A DNA stretch of 64,000 nt. Origin: Pseudomonas fluorescens (GTDB lineage: Bacteria > Pseudomonadota > Gammaproteobacteria > Pseudomonadales > Pseudomonadaceae). Where the stretch lies: NCBI RefSeq assembly GCF_902498185.1, contig NZ_CABVIX010000014.1, positions 1-64,000 on the forward strand. Reading direction: 5' to 3'. The translations under genes and the position numbers were made by a program. Below the pieces are notes generated by a model that was not told where the DNA came from, did not search any database, and worked only from the letters and a program-made list of their open reading frames with translations. Each line of letters starts with the position of its first letter. Positions within the stretch are counted from its first letter, which is position 1. Positions 60,124 to 64,000 of this stretch are shown piece after piece.

Positions 60124-62046
60124 TTACTTGTTGTCTTTGACTTCTTCGAACTCGGCGTCAACCACGTCGTCGTGCTTGGCTTCAGGCTCGGCCTGCTGCT
60201 GGGCGCCGCCCTGCGGCTGCTCGCCCTGCTGGTCGGCGTACATCTTCTGCGCGACCGGTGCGGAAACCTTCGACAGCTCTTCGATCCTGGACTCGATGGC
60301 AGCCTTGTCGTCGCCCTTCACGGCGGCTTCCAGGGCAACCACGGCAGCTTCGATCGCGGTCTTCTCTTCGGCGGTTACCTTGTCACCGGCGTCGACGACC
60401 ATCTTGCGAGTCGAGTGGACCAGCGCGTCACCCTGGTTACGGGCAGCGGCCAGCTCTTCGAACTTGCGGTCTTCTTCAGCGTTGACTTCGGCGTCGCGGA
60501 CCATCTGAGCAATTTCTTCCTCGGACAGACCCGAGTTGGCCTTGATCACGATCGACTGGGTCTTGCCAGTAGCCTTGTCCTTCGCGCCGACGTGCAGGAT
60601 GCCGTTGGCGTCGATGTCGAAGGTCACTTCGATCTGTGGCACACCGCGTGGAGCCGGTGGAATGTCCGCCAGGTCGAACTTGCCCAGCGACTTGTTCTGG
60701 CCGGCTTGCTTGCGCTCGCCCTGCAGAACATGGATGGTCACAGCGCCCTGGTTGTCATCGGCAGTCGAGAACACCTGCGACTTCTTGGTCGGGATGGTGG
60801 TGTTCTTCTCGATCAGCGGAGTCATCACGCCGCCCATGGTTTCGATACCCAGGGTCAGCGGGCTGACGTCGAGCAGCAGGACGTCCTTGACGTCACCGGC
60901 CAGGACCGCGCCCTGGATGGCAGCACCCATGGCAACGGCTTCGTCAGGGTTGACGTCCTTGCGCGCTTCCTTGTTGAAGAAGTCGGCAACGGCTTTCTGT
61001 ACCAGCGGCATGCGGGTCTGACCACCGACCAGGATCACGTCGTCGATCTTGGCGATGTCGATACCGGCATCTTTCAGCGCGATGCGGCATGGCTCGATGG
61101 TGCGGGTGACCAGGTCTTCGACCAGCGATTCCAGCTTGGCGCGGGAGATCTTCACGTTCAGGTGCTTCGGACCGGTGGCGTCTGCAGTGATGTACGGCAG
61201 GTTCACGTCGGTCTGCTGGCTCGAGGACAGCTCGATCTTGGCTTTTTCAGCGGCTTCTTTCAGACGCTGCATGGCCAGCGGGTCGCCCTTGAGGCTCATG
61301 CCGCTTTCTTTCTTGAACTCGTCGACGAGGTAGTCGATCAGGCGGATGTCGAAGTCTTCGCCACCGAGGAAGGTGTCACCGTTGGTGGCCAGTACTTCGA
61401 ACTGGTGCTCGCCATCGACTTCGGCGATTTCGATGACCGAAACGTCGAAGGTACCACCACCCAGGTCATAGACGATCACGGTGTGGTCGCCCTTGGCCTT
61501 GTCCATGCCGTAGGCCAGAGCGGCTGCGGTTGGCTCGTTGATGATGCGCTTGACGTCCAGGCCCGCGATGCGACCGGCATCCTTGGTAGCCTGGCGCTGG
61601 CTGTCATTGAAGTAGGCCGGAACGGTGATGACCGCTTCGGTGACTGGCTCGCCGAGGTAGTCTTCGGCGGTCTTCTTCATCTTCTTGAGGATCTCGGCCG
61701 AGATCTGTGGCGGAGCCATCTTCTGGCCGTTCACTTCGACCCAGGCGTCGCTGTTGTCAGCCTTGACGATCTTGTACGGGACCATCTGGATGTCTTTCTG
61801 CACGACTTCTTCGTCGAAGCGGCGACCGATCAGACGCTTTACCGCGTACAGGGTATTGTGCGGGTTGGTGACCGCCTGGCGCTTGGCGGACTGGCCGACC
61901 AGGATCTCGCCGTCGTTGGCATAAGCGACGATCGACGGCGTGGTGCGCGCGCCTTCGGCGTTCTCGATGACCTTGACGTTACCGTTTTCGAGGATGGAAA
62001 CGCACGAGTTGGTGGTCCCCAGGTCGATACCGATGATTTTGCCCAT
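60124..62046 (-). CDS. dnaK: Chaperone DnaK (Hsp70)
   Basis: ATP-dependent chaperone of 640 residues. IGIDLGTTNSCVSI (about 4-17), VYDLGGGTFDVSVIEI and VGGQTRMPLVQ are the Hsp70 signatures. The C-terminal lid ends in a Gln/Gly-rich linker and EEVKDNK. It is preceded by its own sigma-32 promoter in addition to that of grpE. Confidence 0.99.
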   Translation of the reverse strand: MGKIIGIDLGTTNSCVSILENGNVKVIENAEGARTTPSIVAYANDGEILVGQSAKRQAVTNPHNTLYAVKRLIGRRFDEEVVQKDIQMVPYKIVKADNSDAWVEVNGQKMAPPQISAEILKKMKKTAEDYLGEPVTEAVITVPAYFNDSQRQATKDAGRIAGLDVKRIINEPTAAALAYGMDKAKGDHTVIVYDLGGGTFDVSVIEIAEVDGEHQFEVLATNGDTFLGGEDFDIRLIDYLVDEFKKESGMSLKGDPLAMQRLKEAAEKAKIELSSSQQTDVNLPYITADATGPKHLNVKISRAKLESLVEDLVTRTIEPCRIALKDAGIDIAKIDDVILVGGQTRMPLVQKAVADFFNKEARKDVNPDEAVAMGAAIQGAVLAGDVKDVLLLDVSPLTLGIETMGGVMTPLIEKNTTIPTKKSQVFSTADDNQGAVTIHVLQGERKQAGQNKSLGKFDLADIPPAPRGVPQIEVTFDIDANGILHVGAKDKATGKTQSIVIKANSGLSEEEIAQMVRDAEVNAEEDRKFEELAAARNQGDALVHSTRKMVVDAGDKVTAEEKTAIEAAVVALEAAVKGDDKAAIESRIEELSKVSAPVAQKMYADQQGEQPQGGAQQQAEPEAKHDDVVDAEFEEVKDNK

Positions 62047-62124
62047 GTCTACTCTCCCGAAACTTGAATTTTGTGGCGGCGGCTACCGTGAGCCGCCGCG
62101 GCAATACTTGAATGCTTGACAACT

Positions 62125-62152
62125 AAATGGGGACAGCCAGAAGGATTTCAAG
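62125..62152 (-). promoter_or_regulatory. Sigma-32 promoter of dnaK
   Basis: On the minus strand CTTGAAA (62152-62146) and CCCCATTTA (about 62132-62124) are separated by 13 bases, a near-consensus heat-shock promoter (CTTGAAA-N13-CCCCATNTA). It overlaps the last codons of grpE. The untranslated leader before dnaK contains a strong GCGGCGGCT/AGCCGCCGC stem. Confidence 0.88.
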
Positions 62153-62702
62153 CCTTCTCGTCAATCGACGGTTGCGCCACTGCCGGCGCCTTGCTGACCA
62201 CGACCATGGCCGGGCGCAGCAGGCGGCCGTTGAGCAGGTAGCCCTTCTGGAACACCTTGAGCACGCTGTTGGGCTCGACGTCGGCGCTTTCCTGCATGGC
62301 CATCGCCTGGTGGTGTTCGGCGTTGAACGGCTCGCCGTGCGGATCGACCGCTTCGAGGTTGTAGCGCTTGAGGGTGTCGTGGAACATCTTCAGGGTCAGC
62401 TCGATGCCTTCGCGCATCGGCTTGATGTTCTCGTCCTCGGCGCTGGACAGTTCAAGACCGCGCTCCAGGCTGTCGATCACCGGCAGCAGGTCGGCCGAGA
62501 ACTTTTCCAGGGCGAACTTGCGCGCCTTGTCCACGTCCTGCTCGGCGCGGCGGCGGATATTCTGCAGGTCGGCAGCGGTACGCAGGGACTGGTCCTGGGC
62601 GGCGGCCAGCTGCTCTTCCAGCACCTGTACGCGAGCACCGAGATCTTGAGCACCGGCCTCTTCGGCATTCAGATTCTGTTCATCCAGCTGTTCGTCAGCC
62701 AT
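62148..62702 (-). CDS. grpE: Nucleotide exchange factor GrpE
   Basis: Releases ADP from DnaK. The 184 residues have an acidic start, a long coiled coil (RVQVLEEQLAAAQDQSLRTA to RRRAEQDVDKARKFALEKF) and the C-terminal beta domain with VLKVFQKGYLLNGRLLRPAMV. AGGAGAG precedes the ATG. It is first of grpE-dnaK-dnaJ and divergent from recN, as in many gammaproteobacteria. Confidence 0.98.
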   Translation of the reverse strand: MADEQLDEQNLNAEEAGAQDLGARVQVLEEQLAAAQDQSLRTAADLQNIRRRAEQDVDKARKFALEKFSADLLPVIDSLERGLELSSAEDENIKPMREGIELTLKMFHDTLKRYNLEAVDPHGEPFNAEHHQAMAMQESADVEPNSVLKVFQKGYLLNGRLLRPAMVVVSKAPAVAQPSIDEKA

Positions 62703-62758
62703 GGGTCTCTCCTCCGAAATTCAGGGTTCGCGAGCCATGCTCGCCTTGTCTGCGGGCT

Positions 62759-62788
62759 ATATGGGGGCGCAAATGGAGGCTTCAAGGG
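62759..62788 (-). promoter_or_regulatory. Sigma-32 promoter of grpE
   Basis: On the minus strand CCCTTGAAG (62788-62780) and CCCCATAT (62766-62759) are separated by 13-14 bases, an almost perfect heat-shock promoter. It lies 57 bases before the grpE start in the 213-base gap shared with recN. Confidence 0.92.
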
Positions 62789-62875
62789 GCACCAGTACTT
62801 TCCATGGGGTCATTTTTGCTTGCATCGCCAAGCACCCGACTGTCGCAAGGGGCATTGTCAGGCAAATCGAAAACA

Positions 62876-62891
62876 CTGTATAAATAACCAG
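62876..62891 (+). promoter_or_regulatory. Candidate LexA box of recN
   Basis: CTGTATAAATAACCAG matches the SOS operator CTG-N10-CAG and lies 24 bases before the recN ATG. The inner bases are AT-rich (consensus TATATATATACAG region). recN is LexA-controlled in most gammaproteobacteria, so the site is expected. Confidence 0.75.
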
Positions 62892-62915
62892 ACCTGACCT
62901 TTCGGGAGCCGCCCC

Positions 62916-64000
62916 ATGCTGGTGCACCTGTCCGTACACAACTACGCAATTGTCGAACACCTCGACCTCGAACTCGCTCGCGGGATGAGCGTCATCACCG
63001 GCGAGACCGGGGCCGGCAAATCGATCATGCTCGATGCCCTGGGCCTTGCCCTGGGCGACCGTGCCGACAGCGGCGTGGTGCGCCCGGGTGCCGACAAGGC
63101 GGATATCCTCGCTACCTTCGACCTGGCCGATATCCCCGAGGCACGCAGCTGGCTCGCCGAGCGCGACCTTGAAAGCGACAGCCCATGCATCCTGCGCCGG
63201 GTGATCACCGCCGAAGGGCGCAGCCGCGGCTACATCAATGGCACGCCCTGCACCCTGGGCGACCTCAAGGCCATGGGCGAGCTGCTGATCGACATCCACA
63301 GCCAGCACGAACACCAGTCGCTGCTCAAGACCGACACCCACCGGCGCCTGCTCGACGAGTACGCCGGCGCCAGCGATCTTGCCCGGCAGGTGCAACTGGC
63401 CGCCCAGCGCTGGCGGCAGACCCGCGTGGAGCTCGAGCGCCTGTCCAATTCGGGTGACGAGCAGCGCGCCCGTCACCAGCTGCTGAGCTATCAGCTCGAA
63501 GAGCTCGACAACCTGGGCCTGGGCGAGAACGAGCTCGAGCAACTGGAGCAGGAGCACAAGAGCCTGACCAACGCGGAGGCACTGTTCGGCATCTGCCGGC
63601 AGGTGATCGACCAGTGCAGCGAAAGCGACTCGGGCAACGTGCTCAATGCCTTGACGGCCAGCCTGCATCGCCTGACCGCGGTGGCGAGCGCGCCCAAGGC
63701 ACTGGGCGAGGCCGCCAACATGATTGCCAGCGCGCAGATCCAGGTCGAAGAGGCCGTGGGTGAGCTCAACCGCTTCCTGGACAATTTCGACGCCGACCCG
63801 ATGCGCCTGCAGGCCCTGGAAGAGCGCCTCGACACTATCTATACCCTGGCGCGCAAGCATCGGGTGCACCCGACCGAGTTGCCGCACCTGCAGCAACGCC
63901 TGATGGAAGAGATCGAGGGCCTCAACGCCAGCGATGAGTCCGTCGAGCGACTGGCCGAAGAGTTGAAGTCTTTCGCCAAGCATTATCAGGTCAAGGCCCA
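62916..64000 (+). CDS. recN: DNA repair protein RecN (5' part)
   Basis: SMC-like ATPase for double-strand break repair. The first 361 codons are present and the gene runs off the right edge. The Walker A GETGAGKS (about 29-36), LIDIHSQHEHQSLLK and coiled-coil-forming LSYQLEELDNLGLGENELEQ identify it. The ATG at 62916 starts MLVHLSVHNYAIVEHL. The upstream region may contain a LexA-type operator (CTGTATAAATAACCAG, 62876-62891), as expected of an SOS gene. Confidence 0.95.
   Translation, partial: MLVHLSVHNYAIVEHLDLELARGMSVITGETGAGKSIMLDALGLALGDRADSGVVRPGADKADILATFDLADIPEARSWLAERDLESDSPCILRRVITAEGRSRGYINGTPCTLGDLKAMGELLIDIHSQHEHQSLLKTDTHRRLLDEYAGASDLARQVQLAAQRWRQTRVELERLSNSGDEQRARHQLLSYQLEELDNLGLGENELEQLEQEHKSLTNAEALFGICRQVIDQCSESDSGNVLNALTASLHRLTAVASAPKALGEAANMIASAQIQVEEAVGELNRFLDNFDADPMRLQALEERLDTIYTLARKHRVHPTELPHLQQRLMEEIEGLNASDESVERLAEELKSFAKHYQVKA

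Overview
The window is a chromosomal segment of a fluorescent pseudomonad, most likely of the Pseudomonas putida group. The grounds are the high GC content, the protein sequences, three P. putida-style REP/REPIN repeats, a CbrAB-CrcZ locus, a PrrF small RNA, and a gene order that, from memory, matches the P. putida KT2440 block from msrQ to recN. Almost everything is conserved core genome. There is no prophage, insertion sequence, CRISPR array or obvious genomic island. I did not find a previously undescribed multi-gene system; the interest lies in small RNAs, leaders, overlapping genes and a few poorly characterised proteins.

Left part (1-19,300). The first 460 bases are the promoter and antitermination region of a ribosomal RNA operon on the minus strand, whose 16S gene lies just outside the left edge. 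Then come, on the minus strand, msrPQ (methionine sulfoxide repair), pssA (phosphatidylserine synthase), ilvIHC (branched-chain amino acids), a YqcC protein with a TPR lipoprotein, and mrcB (PBP1B). A fused kinase-like protein and a TfoX C-terminal-domain protein follow on the plus strand. The Fur-controlled PrrF small RNA faces the haem ABC transporter hmuTUV, which has its own Fur box shared with a small Rieske protein. sfsA, an aminotransferase, dksA and gluQ complete this part.

Middle (19,300-36,200). cbrX-cbrA-cbrB is followed by crcZ, the RNA decoy for Hfq/Crc: CbrB site, sigma-54 promoter, A-rich motifs and terminator are all visible. pcnB-folK-panB-panC, pgi, acs, a large DUF748 protein and a BON-domain protein follow.

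Right part (36,200-64,000). This is a long run of minus-strand information-processing genes: tRNA-Leu(GAG), tRNA-fMet, rimP-nusA-infB-rbfA-truB-rpsO-pnp (the counterpart of the E. coli metY-nusA-infB operon), preceded by ftsH-folP-glmM-tpiA-secG. Beyond it lie rlmE and yhbY (divergent), the carA-carB-greA operon with an attenuator-like leader, dapB, and the heat-shock set grpE-dnaK-dnaJ with two clear sigma-32 promoters. The start of recN runs off the right edge.

Functional themes are carbon catabolite control (CbrAB/CrcZ, pgi, acs), iron and haem homeostasis (PrrF, HmuTUV, Fur boxes), and growth-rate-linked gene expression (rrn, dksA, nusA, infB, rimP, dnaK). All identifications rest on reading the sequence and on remembered family features; no database search was run.
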